Positions 37,131 to 47,174 are shown, counted from the stretch's first letter. The stretch is DNA of 64,000 bases from a gamma proteobacterium HdN1 (GCA_000198515.1 FP929140.1:470527-534526); one strand, 5' to 3'. Made by a program: numbers and translations. The notes: generated by a model not told the origin, from the letters alone.

Positions 37131-38192
37131 ATGACGCTGCGCCATGATTGGACTGTGAACGAAATTGAGGCGTTGTATGCGCTGCCGTTTAACGATCTGT
37201 TGTTTCGGGCGCATACCGTGCACCGCCAATACCATGACCCCAATGCGGTGCAGGTCAGCACACTATTAAGCATCAAGACGGGAGCATGCCCAGAGGATTG
37301 TAAATACTGTTCGCAGAGCGGCCATTACAATACCGGTTTGGAAAAAGAGAAGCTGCTTGAAATTGAAAAGGTGGTTGATCAGGCCAAGAGTGCGCAGGCG
37401 GGTGGTGCGTCACGGTTTTGCATGGGGGCTGCGTGGCGTTCCCCGCGTGAAAAAGATATGCCGTATGTGCTGGAAATGGTTCGACAGGTGAAAGCTTTGG
37501 GTTTGGAAACCTGTATGACGCTCGGAATGCTAAGTCACGATCAGGCTTTTGCGCTGGCGGAGGCGGGGCTGGATTACTACAACCATAATCTGGATACCTC
37601 TCCAGAACACTACAAATCCATTATCACCACGCGCACGTACCAGGATCGTTTGGACACATTGGCGCATGTGCGGGATGCAGGAATGAAGGTCTGCTGTGGA
37701 GGCATTCTTGGGCTCGGGGAAGCACGCAAAGATCGTGCAGGCTTACTAATGGCGCTCGCGAACTTGCAGGTACATCCGGATAGCGTGCCGATTAATATGC
37801 TCGTTAAAGTGGCGGGCACGCCCTTGTCAGGCGTGGAGGATCTTGACCCGTTTGAATTTGTGCGAACCATTGCGGTGGCGCGCATACTCATGCCGCAATC
37901 GTTTGTGAGGCTGTCTGCAGGCCGTGAAAAGATGAATGAGCAGATGCAGGCGATGTGCTTTTTTGCCGGTGCGAATTCTATTTTTTATGGGGATAAACTG
38001 CTGACAACGTCAAATGCTGAGACGAGTGCGGATCAGCAGCTTTTTGAAAAACTCGGCATTCACCCGCTGCACCCAGTGGCACAACCTTCTGACGAGGCTC
38101 ACGTTGCTGCAATTGAGCGGGCGGTAGAGCAACAGAAGTTTCAGCATCTTGTAACGGATGCGGCGGCCGGGCGCTCGGCGAGCGTTAATTAG
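37131..38192 (+). CDS. bioB: Biotin synthase
   Basis: 353 aa radical SAM enzyme with the CxxxCxxC cluster ligand motif in [13 protein letters not shown]. It inserts sulfur into dethiobiotin, using a second Fe-S cluster as donor. Conserved [10 protein letters not shown] and the later RLSAGRE segments are present. It leads the five-gene biotin operon bioB-F-H-C-D, spaced 9 bp from bioF. Confidence 0.98.
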   Translation: MTLRHDWTVNEIEALYALPFNDLLFRAHTVHRQYHDPNAVQVSTLLSIKTGACPEDCKYCSQSGHYNTGLEKEKLLEIEKVVDQAKSAQAGGASRFCMGAAWRSPREKDMPYVLEMVRQVKALGLETCMTLGMLSHDQAFALAEAGLDYYNHNLDTSPEHYKSIITTRTYQDRLDTLAHVRDAGMKVCCGGILGLGEARKDRAGLLMALANLQVHPDSVPINMLVKVAGTPLSGVEDLDPFEFVRTIAVARILMPQSFVRLSAGREKMNEQMQAMCFFAGANSIFYGDKLLTTSNAETSADQQLFEKLGIHPLHPVAQPSDEAHVAAIERAVEQQKFQHLVTDAAAGRSASVN

Positions 38193-38201
38193 GGTTGCGC
38201 A

Positions 38202-39386
38202 ATGGCGAAGCCGTTTGATTTTCGCTCTGAACTTGATGCCTTGCTTCAACGGCAGCGTTATCGGCGGCGACGTATTTTATCCAGCGCGCAGGGTGTAAAC
38301 GCTCTTGTAGGCGGGAAGTCTGTGCGTGTGTTTTGCAGTAATGATTATCTTGGCCTAGCTTCGCATCCGAAGGTTACCAAGGCATTTCAAGATGCGGCAG
38401 GGCGGTTTGGGGTCGGGAGTGGAGCTTCTCACTTGGTGGTTGGCCATCATGCTTTGCATCACGAGCTAGAAGAAGCCTTGGCCGCTCGCGTGGGTGCTCC
38501 GCGTGCGCTGTTGTTTTCGTCAGGTTATGCGGCAAATTTGGGTGTGATCGCGGCGCTAGTGGGGCGGCGTGATGTGTTGTTGCAAGATAAATGGAACCAC
38601 GCTTCTTTGCTGGATGGGGGGCAGCTTTGCGGCGCTAAGTTTCACCGTTATGGGCACTTGGATCTCGATGGTTTGCAGCGTCGGTTAGATGCCGTGGATG
38701 AACAGCAGCATTGTTTGGTTGCGACGGATTCCGTGTTCAGTATGGATGGAGATATTGCCCCGCTTCCCCGTATTTCTGCGCTGTGTGCGTCGCGGAATGC
38801 GTGGCTGATGGTGGATGATGCGCATGGTTTTGGTGTGTTGGGCGAGGGACGGGGTACGCCGCAGGCGCTAGGTTGTGCAGAAGGTGTTCCTGTGTATATG
38901 GCGACGTTGGGCAAGGCGATCGGGGTGGGTGGCGCTTTTGTTGCTGGAAATGATTCGCTGATCGAGTATCTGATACAGCGAGCGCGCACTTACATTTATA
39001 CGACGGCGTTGCCGCCTGCGATGGCTGCAGCGTGCTTAGCCAGTTTGCGCCTTCTGGATGAGGAGGCGTGGCGGCGTGATCATTTAAGGATGCTGATTGA
39101 GCGTTTTCAGCGCGGAGCCCAACATTTGGGGTTGCGTGTGGGGGCGTCACAAACGGCGATTCAACCCTTGATGCTTGGAGCGGATGCTGCGGCGGTTGAG
39201 GCGAGTGAGTGGCTCTGGGAGGAAGGTTTTTTCGTCTCGGCAATTCGCCCGCCGACGGTGCCGGAAGGTTCGGCGCGCCTTCGAATTACTCTATCTGCGG
39301 ATCATTCAGAGCAGGATGTGGATGATCTGTTGTGTGCACTCGCAGCGCTCCCGCTTGAAAGCGGCGAACCCCACGGCAATGAGTAG
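38202..39386 (+). CDS. bioF: 8-amino-7-oxononanoate synthase
   Basis: 394 aa PLP-dependent alpha-oxoamine synthase condensing pimeloyl-ACP/CoA with alanine. Motifs: FCSNDYLGLASHP near the N-terminus, VDDAHGFGVLGEGRG, and the PLP lysine in TLGKAIGVGGAFV. Ends overlapping bioH by 8 bp. Confidence 0.97.
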   Translation: MAKPFDFRSELDALLQRQRYRRRRILSSAQGVNALVGGKSVRVFCSNDYLGLASHPKVTKAFQDAAGRFGVGSGASHLVVGHHALHHELEEALAARVGAPRALLFSSGYAANLGVIAALVGRRDVLLQDKWNHASLLDGGQLCGAKFHRYGHLDLDGLQRRLDAVDEQQHCLVATDSVFSMDGDIAPLPRISALCASRNAWLMVDDAHGFGVLGEGRGTPQALGCAEGVPVYMATLGKAIGVGGAFVAGNDSLIEYLIQRARTYIYTTALPPAMAAACLASLRLLDEEAWRRDHLRMLIERFQRGAQHLGLRVGASQTAIQPLMLGADAAAVEASEWLWEEGFFVSAIRPPTVPEGSARLRITLSADHSEQDVDDLLCALAALPLESGEPHGNE

Positions 39387-40212
39387 CGTGATTATGGGGG
39401 GAGGATGCGATTCATTTGGCGGCCAAGATCCTCTTGCTGTGAGCGAATACGCAATCGTGCTTCTGTCGGGTTGGGGTGTGCGCTCTTGCGTATGGGATGC
39501 GGTGCGCCCTACGTTTGAACGTTATGCGCGGGTTTTCCGTCTTGATCTCGGGGAGCTTGCTAGCTGTGCTGCCGCGCAGGGCCGTAGTATCACCTTGGAC
39601 GTGTTGGTTGATCTGCTGGCGGAGGCGACACCTGAGCGTGCGGTATGGATTGGTTGGTCGCTGGGCGGGATGGTGGCTGCACGCTTTGCGGTGCGGTGGC
39701 CAGAGCGTGTTGCGGCGTTGGTAACGGTAGCCACAAATCCATGTTTTACGGCGCGTGAGACTTGGCGACAGGCGATGCCTGAGGCGGAGTTTCTGGATTT
39801 TTCACGGCGTTTTGAGCGAGATGTAGAGGGCGCGTTGCAGCGATTTTTGACGTTGCAGTGTTCCGGCAGTGAGACGGCTCGGGTGGATGCGAGGGCGTTG
39901 AAAGCCTGTGTTTCGCCTTGTGATGGCGATACTCTAAAGTGGTTGCAGGATGGGCTAAGGATTCTGCGGGATGCCGATTTGCGTGAAGATTATCAGCGGA
40001 TAGACGTTCCGAGTATGCATCTTTTAGGCGAGAACGATGCTTTGGTGCCAGCGGGGGTTGCTGAAGACATATTGCGGTTGCAGCCGGGTGCTCGTGTAAG
40101 GGTGATGCAAGGTTTGTCTCATGTGCCTTTTGTTTCTGCGCCGAGGGTTTTTGCGGGCTTGGTTGAGGAATTTTTAGGTGGGTGTTATGCGGGCCGTTCA
40201 AGTCGTGCGTAG
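39379..40212 (+). CDS. bioH: Pimeloyl-ACP methyl ester esterase
   Basis: 277 aa from ATG 39379 (MSSVIMGGGCDS), overlapping bioF; a longer frame upstream lies inside bioF. Alpha/beta hydrolase with the nucleophile elbow GWSLGG, an acidic residue in LLGENDALVP, and the His in LSHVPF. It removes the methyl mask from pimeloyl-ACP, so chain extension stops. It couples functionally to the adjacent BioC. Confidence 0.88.
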   Translation: MSSVIMGGGCDSFGGQDPLAVSEYAIVLLSGWGVRSCVWDAVRPTFERYARVFRLDLGELASCAAAQGRSITLDVLVDLLAEATPERAVWIGWSLGGMVAARFAVRWPERVAALVTVATNPCFTARETWRQAMPEAEFLDFSRRFERDVEGALQRFLTLQCSGSETARVDARALKACVSPCDGDTLKWLQDGLRILRDADLREDYQRIDVPSMHLLGENDALVPAGVAEDILRLQPGARVRVMQGLSHVPFVSAPRVFAGLVEEFLGGCYAGRSSRA

Positions 40213-41074
40213 GATGGATGAGGGCGAAAACTTGGAGAGCGAGGGACGCTTGGAGCAGAAGCCTGAGGGCGTTGTTCAAGTAGATAAAAGCCGAGTGGCG
40301 AGTTCTTTTGGCCGAGCCGCTGAACGCTATGATTCAGTGGCGTATTTGCAGCGCCTTGTCGCGGATCAGTTGCTGGAATGGGCGCAGTTAAGTGATGTAA
40401 CTGGCTTGGTTTTGGATGTTGGTTGTGGGACTGGGTATGTAGCGAAGCAAGTTCTACGGGATTACCCAGCGCTCGCCTGTTTGGGTTTGGATATCGCCGA
40501 AGGGATGCTTCAATACGCCCAGCGTGATCAGAGCAACGACGCGGGTAAGGTGCATTGGCTGTGTGCGGATGCGGAGCGATTGCCATTGGCAGACAGCAGT
40601 ATCGCTGCTGCGGTATCCAATTTTGCGCTGCAGTGGTGCCCCAATTTGAGTAACGCGCTTACTGAGGTGTTTCGCGTGCTGGTGCCCGGTGGTCGTTTGT
40701 TAATGACGCTTCCTGCGCATGATACGTTACGGGAATTGAAAGAGAGTTGGCGGCGCGCAGACACTTCGTATTCTCACGTGAATGAATTCCCTGATGAAGA
40801 AAGAGTCTTGCGCGATATTGCCGCAGGTGGTTTGCGAGTAAGGCGCGCCGCGCGAATTTCTCGTTGCGCTTATTACCCGAGTGTTGTCGATTTGACCATG
40901 GAGCTAAAAACGCTGGGTGCACAAAACGCAACGCTTGGGCGTAATCGGGCCATGACTTCGAAGCGGCGTTATCAAGACATGTTGGCTCACTATGAGCGGT
41001 TTCGTTGCGCAAATGGCAAGCTGCCGGCAACGTGGCGAATTCTTGCATTTGAACTGGAGAAACCACGTGATTGA
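40187..41074 (+). CDS. bioC: Malonyl-ACP O-methyltransferase
   Basis: 295 aa from ATG 40187; a GTG at 40178 is an alternative. SAM-binding motif VLDVGCGTGYVA, preceded by SFGRAAERYDSVAYLQR, the BioC N-terminal signature. It methylates malonyl-ACP to start the disguised fatty-acid route to pimelate. It overlaps bioH by 26 bp and bioD by 8 bp. Confidence 0.92.
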   Translation: MRAVQVVRRMDEGENLESEGRLEQKPEGVVQVDKSRVASSFGRAAERYDSVAYLQRLVADQLLEWAQLSDVTGLVLDVGCGTGYVAKQVLRDYPALACLGLDIAEGMLQYAQRDQSNDAGKVHWLCADAERLPLADSSIAAAVSNFALQWCPNLSNALTEVFRVLVPGGRLLMTLPAHDTLRELKESWRRADTSYSHVNEFPDEERVLRDIAAGGLRVRRAARISRCAYYPSVVDLTMELKTLGAQNATLGRNRAMTSKRRYQDMLAHYERFRCANGKLPATWRILAFELEKPRD

Positions 41075-41789
41075 GTTTGGGGTCTTCGTAACCGGTACGG
41101 ATACAGAGGTTGGCAAAACTTGGGTGAGTTGTACGGTGCTGGACGCGGTGCGGGCACTAGGGATCTCTGCGTTTGGTTTGAAGCCCGTTGCGGCGGGCGG
41201 TGAGGTTGTGGACGGCAAACTGTGTAACGAGGATGCGTTGGCACTCATGCGGCACTCTTTTCCCGTACCCGCTTATGATGAGGTGAACCCTTGTTTGTTG
41301 GCGTCTCCCATTGCACCCCATATTGCGGCGCGGGAGGAGGGGCGAACGCTGGCAGTGGAGCCGTTATTGCGGCATTGCCGTGATCAGCTGGCGGCGCGAG
41401 ACGGTTTTGCTTTGGTTGAGGGGGCTGGTGGCTGGCGCGTTCCGCTAAATGAGCGTGAATGTTTGTCGGATCTGGCGATTGCGTTGCGCTTGCCTGTGCT
41501 ACTTGTGGTGCCGATTCAGTTGGGTTGTTTGAACCATACGTTGCTTACGGCGGAGGCAATTCGTCGGGATGGTCTTACGATTGCTGGATGGGTTGCGAAT
41601 AAGGTTTCGCCAGTATATTCGCCTTCAGAGCAGAATATTCTGACGCTTGAGGATCGCCTAGGTTTGCCTTGCCTTGCAAGGTTCCCGTTGCTGTCTGCGA
41701 GTTATACCGATCTCAAGGAGGGCGATTTTAATCCGTTGCTGCCGTTTCTGGATGTGCGGCCTTTGCTGGAGAATTCGCGTATCGCTTAG
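41067..41789 (+). CDS. bioD: Dethiobiotin synthetase
   Basis: 240 aa from the GTG at 41067, which overlaps bioC; the longer frame upstream lacks similarity to the family. The P-loop FVTGTDTEVGKTWVS and VEGAGGWRVPL are typical of BioD. It closes the ureido ring using CO2 and ATP. The operon has no bioA, which must lie elsewhere in the genome. Confidence 0.93.
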   Translation: MIEFGVFVTGTDTEVGKTWVSCTVLDAVRALGISAFGLKPVAAGGEVVDGKLCNEDALALMRHSFPVPAYDEVNPCLLASPIAPHIAAREEGRTLAVEPLLRHCRDQLAARDGFALVEGAGGWRVPLNERECLSDLAIALRLPVLLVVPIQLGCLNHTLLTAEAIRRDGLTIAGWVANKVSPVYSPSEQNILTLEDRLGLPCLARFPLLSASYTDLKEGDFNPLLPFLDVRPLLENSRIA

Positions 41790-41830
41790 TTTTGCTTAGG
41801 CGGGGGAGCAGGAATCGGAGTGCAGGAATG

Positions 41831-41852
41831 AGGCGCGGTGTTTGCCGCGCCT
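41831..41852. terminator. Hairpin between bioD and serA, probable bidirectional terminator
   Basis: AGGCGCGG / CCGCGCCT with a 6-nt loop, between the convergent bioD (plus) and serA (minus) ends. On the plus strand GTATCGCTTTT follows. No strong T run is seen on the minus side, so termination may be partial there. Confidence 0.6.
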
Positions 41853-41861
41853 GTATCGCTT

Positions 41862-43091
41862 TTAGAATAATACGCGAGTGCGGATCGTGCCTTCGACTTC
41901 ACGCAGTTTTTGCAGAGCAACTTCACTGCTCCCAGCTTCTACTTCGATGACGACATAACCGATCTTGTCGTTCGTGCGCAGATACTGACCGGCAATATTG
42001 ATGTTGTTTTCTGAAAATACGCGGTTGATCGCAGACATTACGCCAGGCACGTTTTTATGAATGTGCAGTAAGCGGTGAACGTTGGCGTGACCGGCGAGCG
42101 AGACTTCAGGGAAGTTAACGGAGCTGATGGTAGTGCCGTTGTCGCTGTATTTGACGAATTTTTCAGAGACTTCCAAGCCGATGTTTTCTTGCGCTTCAAT
42201 CGTCGAGCCGCCAATGTGCGGGGTGAGGATGATGTTGTCAAACTCGCGCAGTGGGCTTACAAATTCTTCTTGGTTGTTGCGTGGTTCTACGGGGAATACG
42301 TCGATTGCGGCGCCGATCATTTTTTTGTCGCGAACCGCTTGAGCCAAGGCGTCTAGGTCTACGACAGTTCCACGTGATGCGTTGATGAAGATTGCGGTTT
42401 CTTTCATCAGGTCAAAATGCGCTTTGCCAATCATGTTGCGCGTTGAAGGAACGTCTGGAACGTGTAGGCTGACTACGTCGGAACGTTGGAAAAGCTCGTC
42501 CATTGTATGCACTTGGGATGCGTTACCCAGCGGTAGCTTGCTTACAACGTCGAAGAAAATAACGTGCATGCCGAGCGCTTCCGCAAGTACGGAGAGCTGT
42601 GAGCCGATGTTGCCGTAGCCGATGATGCCTAGCGTTTTGCCGCGGATTTCAAAGCTGTTTGTCGCGGATTTATCCCACTCGCCGCGATGCGCTTTGGCGT
42701 TCTTTTCTGGAATGCCGCGCAACAGCAGGATGGCTTCTGCGAGTACTAATTCTGCAACGCTGCGGGTGTTGGAGTAGGGGGCGTTGAATACGGGGATGCC
42801 GCGCACTGTGGCAGCGTTGAGGTCTACTTGGTTGGTTCCGATGCAGAAGCAGCCTACTGCCATGAGTTTCTGTGCGGCAGCGAAGACTTCTTCGGTGAGT
42901 TTTGTGCGTGAGCGCAAGCCTACGAAGTGGGCTTCTGCGATGCTCTTTTTGAGGTCTTCCAGTGGTAGGGCGGCTTTGTGGTATTCGATATTGGTGTAGC
43001 CGTTGCGCTCGAAGTTTTCGACCGCCAACTGGCTAACGCCTTCGAGCAGCAGGATGCGGATTTTGCTTTTGTCGAGGGAATGTTTGCTCAT
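41862..43091 (-). CDS. serA: D-3-phosphoglycerate dehydrogenase
   Basis: 409 aa. NAD-binding GYGNIGSQLSVLAEALG, catalytic-region Arg/Glu/His in NASRGTVVDLD and ILTPHIGGST, and a C-terminal ACT domain (VPGVMSAINRVFSENNINIA) that senses serine. It commits 3-phosphoglycerate to serine synthesis and can also make D-2-hydroxyglutarate from 2-oxoglutarate. It is divergent from the D-2-hydroxyglutarate dehydrogenase gene, a conserved pairing in pseudomonads. Confidence 0.97.
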   Translation of the reverse strand: MSKHSLDKSKIRILLLEGVSQLAVENFERNGYTNIEYHKAALPLEDLKKSIAEAHFVGLRSRTKLTEEVFAAAQKLMAVGCFCIGTNQVDLNAATVRGIPVFNAPYSNTRSVAELVLAEAILLLRGIPEKNAKAHRGEWDKSATNSFEIRGKTLGIIGYGNIGSQLSVLAEALGMHVIFFDVVSKLPLGNASQVHTMDELFQRSDVVSLHVPDVPSTRNMIGKAHFDLMKETAIFINASRGTVVDLDALAQAVRDKKMIGAAIDVFPVEPRNNQEEFVSPLREFDNIILTPHIGGSTIEAQENIGLEVSEKFVKYSDNGTTISSVNFPEVSLAGHANVHRLLHIHKNVPGVMSAINRVFSENNINIAGQYLRTNDKIGYVVIEVEAGSSEVALQKLREVEGTIRTRVLF

Positions 43092-43277
43092 GATTGGTTG
43101 CTTTTCCGTAAGTTAGCTGAAGATAAGGGTCGCGCCGTGTAAAAGTGCGCGGGCGGCCGGAAAAAAGTGGGCGTATGTTATCATAAGTGGCTAGTGTGGG
43201 ATTACCCCATTTTGACAGGCGTGGCCTGACCGTGTGGTCTGGATTGCTGACGCTTTATTTTTCCGAGATATTTTTTT

Positions 43278-44672
43278 ATGACGGATTCTTCTGCTGTGAT
43301 CCAAGGCCTTGCGGCCTTGTTGGACGATGGGCGCTTGAAAACCGATGCCGATTCTCTGGCTTTTTGGGGGTGTGATCGGACCAAAATGTATACGCCAGCG
43401 CCTTTGGCTGTGGTGTTTCCTAAGACGGTAGAGCAAGTCCAGGCGATTGTTCGGTACGCGAATGAGCATCGTTTGGCGCTGGTTCCCTCGGGTGGGCGAA
43501 CCGGGTTGAGCGCATCGGCGGTTGCTTGTCATGGCGAAGTGGTGGTGTCTTTTGATCTGATGAATCAGATTCTCAAGTTCGATGCGACGGATCGTTCGGT
43601 GGTTTGTCAGGCAGGTGTTGTTACCCAGCAATTGCAACAATTTGCGGAGGCACAAGGGCTTTATTATCCGGTGGATTTTGCCTCCGCCGGTTCTAGCCAG
43701 TTGGGGGGAAATATTTCAACCAACGCCGGTGGCATCAAGGTGATTCGCTATGGGATGACGCGCAATTGGGTTTCTGGCCTTAAGGTTGTGACCGGCGCGG
43801 GGGATTTGTTGGAGCTAAATCGCGGCCTTGCAAAAAATGCGACGGGTTATGACTTGCGCCAGCTTTTTATCGGCGGTGAAGGCACTTTAGGCTTTGTCGT
43901 TGAGGCAACGATGCAGCTGGCGCGCACGCCCAAGAACCTTACGGTGATGGTGTTGGGTGTGCCGGCTTTTGCTGCCCTTATGGAAGTGCTTGGCGCGTTC
44001 CAAGCAAAAATGGATCTGACGGCCTTTGAGTTTTTCTCGGATAAAGCAGTAGATTTGGTCTGCGCGCATAGTAATGTTCCGCGTCCATTTGCGACAGCAA
44101 CGCCTTATTATGCTTTGCTGGAGTTTGAAGCGACGAGCGCAGAAGTCGGTGAAACCGCAATGGCGGTGTTTGAGGAATGTGTCGAGAATGGCTGGGCGCT
44201 AGATGGCGTGATCAGCCAAAGCGAAACGCAGCTAAAGAATTTGTGGCGTTTGCGTGAAGATATTAGCGAGACTATTTCGGTGTTTACGCCGTATAAAAAT
44301 GATATTTCGGTTGTCGTATCGAAGGTCCCGCACTTTTTAGAAGATATTGACCGCATTGTGAGTGCGGAGTATCCAGATTTCGAAATCGTCTGGTTTGGCC
44401 ATATTGGGGACGGCAATTTGCATCTCAATATTCTCAAGCCTAAGGAACTCGCGCCATCGGTATTTTTTGAGCGGTGCAAGACTGTGAACCGCTGGGTGTT
44501 TGAAACTGTGCAAAAGTATGCGGGTAGTATTTCTGCGGAGCATGGCGTTGGGATGACGAAAAAGCCGTATCTGGAATACTCCCGCTCTGCACAGGAGATT
44601 GCTTATATGAAGGCGATCAAGCAGGTGTTTGACCCCAATGGAGTAATGAATCCAGGGAAAGTATTTGATTGA
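43278..44672 (+). CDS. FAD-linked oxidase, probable D-2-hydroxyglutarate dehydrogenase
   Basis: 464 aa VAO/GlcD-type flavoprotein. FAD-binding PSGGRTGLSASAVA and GGNISTNAGGIKVIRYGMTR (N-terminal half), and the C-terminal catalytic segments WFGHIGDGNLHLNI and ISAEHGVGMTKKPYL. Divergence from serA indicates the role of recycling D-2-hydroxyglutarate to 2-oxoglutarate with electrons passed to ETF or quinones, as shown for the Pseudomonas equivalent. A glycolate- or lactate-type substrate cannot be excluded by eye. Confidence 0.82.
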   Translation: MTDSSAVIQGLAALLDDGRLKTDADSLAFWGCDRTKMYTPAPLAVVFPKTVEQVQAIVRYANEHRLALVPSGGRTGLSASAVACHGEVVVSFDLMNQILKFDATDRSVVCQAGVVTQQLQQFAEAQGLYYPVDFASAGSSQLGGNISTNAGGIKVIRYGMTRNWVSGLKVVTGAGDLLELNRGLAKNATGYDLRQLFIGGEGTLGFVVEATMQLARTPKNLTVMVLGVPAFAALMEVLGAFQAKMDLTAFEFFSDKAVDLVCAHSNVPRPFATATPYYALLEFEATSAEVGETAMAVFEECVENGWALDGVISQSETQLKNLWRLREDISETISVFTPYKNDISVVVSKVPHFLEDIDRIVSAEYPDFEIVWFGHIGDGNLHLNILKPKELAPSVFFERCKTVNRWVFETVQKYAGSISAEHGVGMTKKPYLEYSRSAQEIAYMKAIKQVFDPNGVMNPGKVFD

Positions 44673-44711
44673 GCTTTTGTAACGCTTTAACGCTAGAGTA
44701 GGGAGATTTGA

Positions 44712-45389
44712 ATGAGTGAGTGTGGTTCCGGCCATTATCGGCATGTCTTAAATGATGCACCCTGTGAGTTGCCGGTAGGCAAGGTGGTCTGTGTGGGGCG
44801 CAACTATGCGGCGCATGCGAAGGAATTGAATAATCCTGTGCCGGAGAGCCCAATCATTTTTATCAAGCCAGCAACCTCGATTCAGCCGCTATCCGAGCCC
44901 ATTCGCTGGCCTGGCGGGCTTGGTAGCTGCCATCATGAACTGGAAATATCTATCTTGATCGGTGCTCGTGTTACGAAGCAATCGGCAAGTGAAGTGGTAG
45001 GCCATATTGCCGGCATCGGCCTTGGCTTAGACCTTACGTTGCGTGATCTGCAGAACCAGTTAAAAGCAAAGGGGCAGCCGTGGGAATTGGCAAAGGCGTT
45101 TGACGGAGCGTGCCCGTTGAGTGGTTTTGTGCTGCCCGCAGAGTTTCGCGATTTGAGCAATATCCAGTTGGCGCTGCGGATTAACGGTGAGCTGCGGCAG
45201 CAGGGCAACAGTAGCGACATGCTTACGCCGATTACCGAACTGATTGCATACATTTCGCAGTACATCACGCTAGAGGCGGGGGATGTTGTGCTGACGGGCA
45301 CGCCCGCAGGTGTAGGGCCTTTTCAATCGGGCGATCAGCTTACTTTGATTTTGGATGAGCGGTTTCAGTTTGGCGCAAAAGTGGCATAA
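44712..45389 (+). CDS. Fumarylacetoacetate hydrolase family protein
   Basis: 225 aa, the single-domain FAA-hydrolase fold. Segments VCVGRNYAAHAKELNNPVPE, PIIFIKPATS and a metal-site region HHELEISILIG are typical of acylpyruvate hydrolase/oxaloacetate decarboxylase (YcgM/FAHD1-like) members. It lies 39 bp after the flavoprotein gene in the same direction, so co-transcription is likely. The exact substrate is not predictable from sequence. Confidence 0.85.
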   Translation: MSECGSGHYRHVLNDAPCELPVGKVVCVGRNYAAHAKELNNPVPESPIIFIKPATSIQPLSEPIRWPGGLGSCHHELEISILIGARVTKQSASEVVGHIAGIGLGLDLTLRDLQNQLKAKGQPWELAKAFDGACPLSGFVLPAEFRDLSNIQLALRINGELRQQGNSSDMLTPITELIAYISQYITLEAGDVVLTGTPAGVGPFQSGDQLTLILDERFQFGAKVA

Positions 45390-45430
45390 GCATATAGCGA
45401 CTTATTCCTTTTTGAAATTGAGCGGCTGAT

Positions 45431-45436
45431 TATAAT
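45431..45436 (+). promoter_or_regulatory. Possible -10 element of cysH
   Basis: A perfect TATAAT with TG two bases before (GATTATAAT context) lies 31 bp upstream of the cysH ATG. No good -35 at 17 bp was found, as is usual for promoters activated by CysB-type regulators. Only the -10 is supported. Confidence 0.4.
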
Positions 45437-45467
45437 CGCGGGGATTTCATCCGATTTGGAGTTCGAT

Positions 45468-46193
45468 ATGACCATCACCGCTGCAGACGTTCAGGCTTGG
45501 AATGAGTCGCTAAAAGACGCATCCCCACGCCAGATTCTTGAATTTGCTTTCGATAAGTTCGACAACTACGCCATCTCTTTTAGTGGCGCAGAAGACGTTG
45601 TTCTGGTCGACATTGCGCATCGCATCAATAAAAACGTAAAAGTGTTTACCTTAGATACGGGGCGCTTGCACGTTGAGACCTACCAATACCTAGAAACGGT
45701 GCGCGATCATTACGGCATTGGGATTGAGGTGATGTTTCCAGAGCCTGCAGCGGTGGAGAGCCTCGTTAACGAGAAGGGCTTGTTCAGCTTTTATCGCGAA
45801 GGGCACAAGGAATGCTGCGGAATCCGTAAAGTGCAGCCTCTCAAGCGCAAGCTCTCAACGCTTGATGCTTGGGTGACAGGCCAGCGCCACGATCAGAGCC
45901 CAACGCGCAGCGATGTGCCGGTGGTTCAGTTGGATACGGGCTTGGCGGCACCGGGGCAGACCTTGGTGAAGTTTAATCCTCTGGCCAATTGGTCGAGCGC
46001 TCGCGTGTGGAATTATATTCGCACCAATGAAGTGCCTTTCAACCCTCTGCATGAGCGCGGTTTTATCAGCATTGGTTGCGCGCCGTGCACGCGCCCCGTT
46101 TTGCCGAATCAGCATGAGCGTGAAGGGCGCTGGTGGTGGGAAGATGCCACCAAGAAAGAGTGTGGCCTGCACGCGATTAATATTCACGACTAG
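45468..46193 (+). CDS. cysH: Assimilatory adenylyl-sulfate (APS) reductase, Fe-S type
   Basis: 241 aa from ATG 45468 ([12 protein letters not shown]); an upstream in-frame ATG at 45456 adds four residues. Substrate loop [10 protein letters not shown] and GRLHVETY are present. Cys pairs in [12 protein letters not shown] and IGCAPCTRP ligate a [4Fe-4S] cluster and mark the APS-using type found in pseudomonads. The catalytic Cys is in KKECGLH near the C-terminus. It reduces APS to sulfite with thioredoxin. Confidence 0.95.
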   Translation: MTITAADVQAWNESLKDASPRQILEFAFDKFDNYAISFSGAEDVVLVDIAHRINKNVKVFTLDTGRLHVETYQYLETVRDHYGIGIEVMFPEPAAVESLVNEKGLFSFYREGHKECCGIRKVQPLKRKLSTLDAWVTGQRHDQSPTRSDVPVVQLDTGLAAPGQTLVKFNPLANWSSARVWNYIRTNEVPFNPLHERGFISIGCAPCTRPVLPNQHEREGRWWWEDATKKECGLHAINIHD

Positions 46194-46229
46194 ATCGCCT
46201 GTAGGTATGACGTTATGTAGCGTTGTACC

Positions 46230-47174
46230 TCACCTTTTGTTGTCAATCTCTGTAGCGCCTAGCTTGTTCTTGCGGAACTGGCTGGGCGTCATTTCATATT
46301 TACGGCGGAATGCTTGGCTGAAAGCGGTTTCTGATCCGTAGCCTACCCGCTCTGCAATTTTGTTAATGCTTAGGTCACGCTGCGATAAGTGGCGTGCGGC
46401 TAGCCGCAAACGATGTTCTGTTAAATAGGTGAGCGGAGCCATTCCAATGGTATCCGAAAAGCGCTCATGAAATGCCGAACGCGACAGGCAGGCGAGCTCT
46501 GCGAGTTCCGCAACGCTCCAACTGCGTGCAGGATCGGCGTGAATTGCGCTTAAGCTTTGCGATAGATAGGGGTCGCGCACGGCACTGAGCCAATTGTTTG
46601 CGGCATCCGGAATCTGTTCGACATAATCCCTAACGCATTCAATCAGGAACATGCCAATCAGCCGATTGATGAGCGTATCGCGCCCAGCGCGAAATATCTC
46701 GGCTTCCAGCGAGAGAAAACTAAGCCCCAACTTAAGCCACTCTGGCCCGCTGCCATCCAGCCCTTGACGGATCAACATGCACGCGGGGAGTGAGGTCAGT
46801 AGAGGTTTTCCCATGTCGCTATCCAGCAGGCAGCGCACCGATAAGATCAGGTTTGTGTCTAGGCCTTCGCCAACGACAACGGGATCGTTGCGGTGCCCTC
46901 GAAATTCAGGCGCGAGCCAGTGGTAGGCAGTGGGGGGGGCAGATTGTAGATGGGTGAGGTGATGTTCATGGCCGGCGGGGATGAAGGCGATGTCGCCGGT
47001 TTCGAGAACGTGATCGCCATGCCCCGGTAGGCTTAAACGGGCGGGGCCTTTCAGGACGATATGAAACGTTGTTTGGCCTTTTAGGGCGACGCTCCATTCC
47101 CCCTTGCCGGCCACGTAGATGTATTCTGCGCCGCTGAGGTGGATGTCATCAAGAATATGGCTGAGTGCATCCAT
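46230..47174 (-). CDS. AraC-family transcriptional regulator with cupin sensor domain
   Basis: 314 aa. N-terminal cupin-type domain (residues about 10-190, LSLPGHGDHVLETGDIAFIP). Two helix-turn-helix motifs in the C-terminal 100 residues (WSVAELAELACLSRSAFHE; DLSINKIAERVGYGSETAFS). It is divergent from alkB across a 297-bp gap that contains a 21-bp spaced direct repeat of the AraC type. It probably senses a small hydrophobic or carboxylate ligand and activates alkB; other targets are possible. Confidence 0.88.
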   Translation of the reverse strand: MDALSHILDDIHLSGAEYIYVAGKGEWSVALKGQTTFHIVLKGPARLSLPGHGDHVLETGDIAFIPAGHEHHLTHLQSAPPTAYHWLAPEFRGHRNDPVVVGEGLDTNLILSVRCLLDSDMGKPLLTSLPACMLIRQGLDGSGPEWLKLGLSFLSLEAEIFRAGRDTLINRLIGMFLIECVRDYVEQIPDAANNWLSAVRDPYLSQSLSAIHADPARSWSVAELAELACLSRSAFHERFSDTIGMAPLTYLTEHRLRLAARHLSQRDLSINKIAERVGYGSETAFSQAFRRKYEMTPSQFRKNKLGATEIDNKR

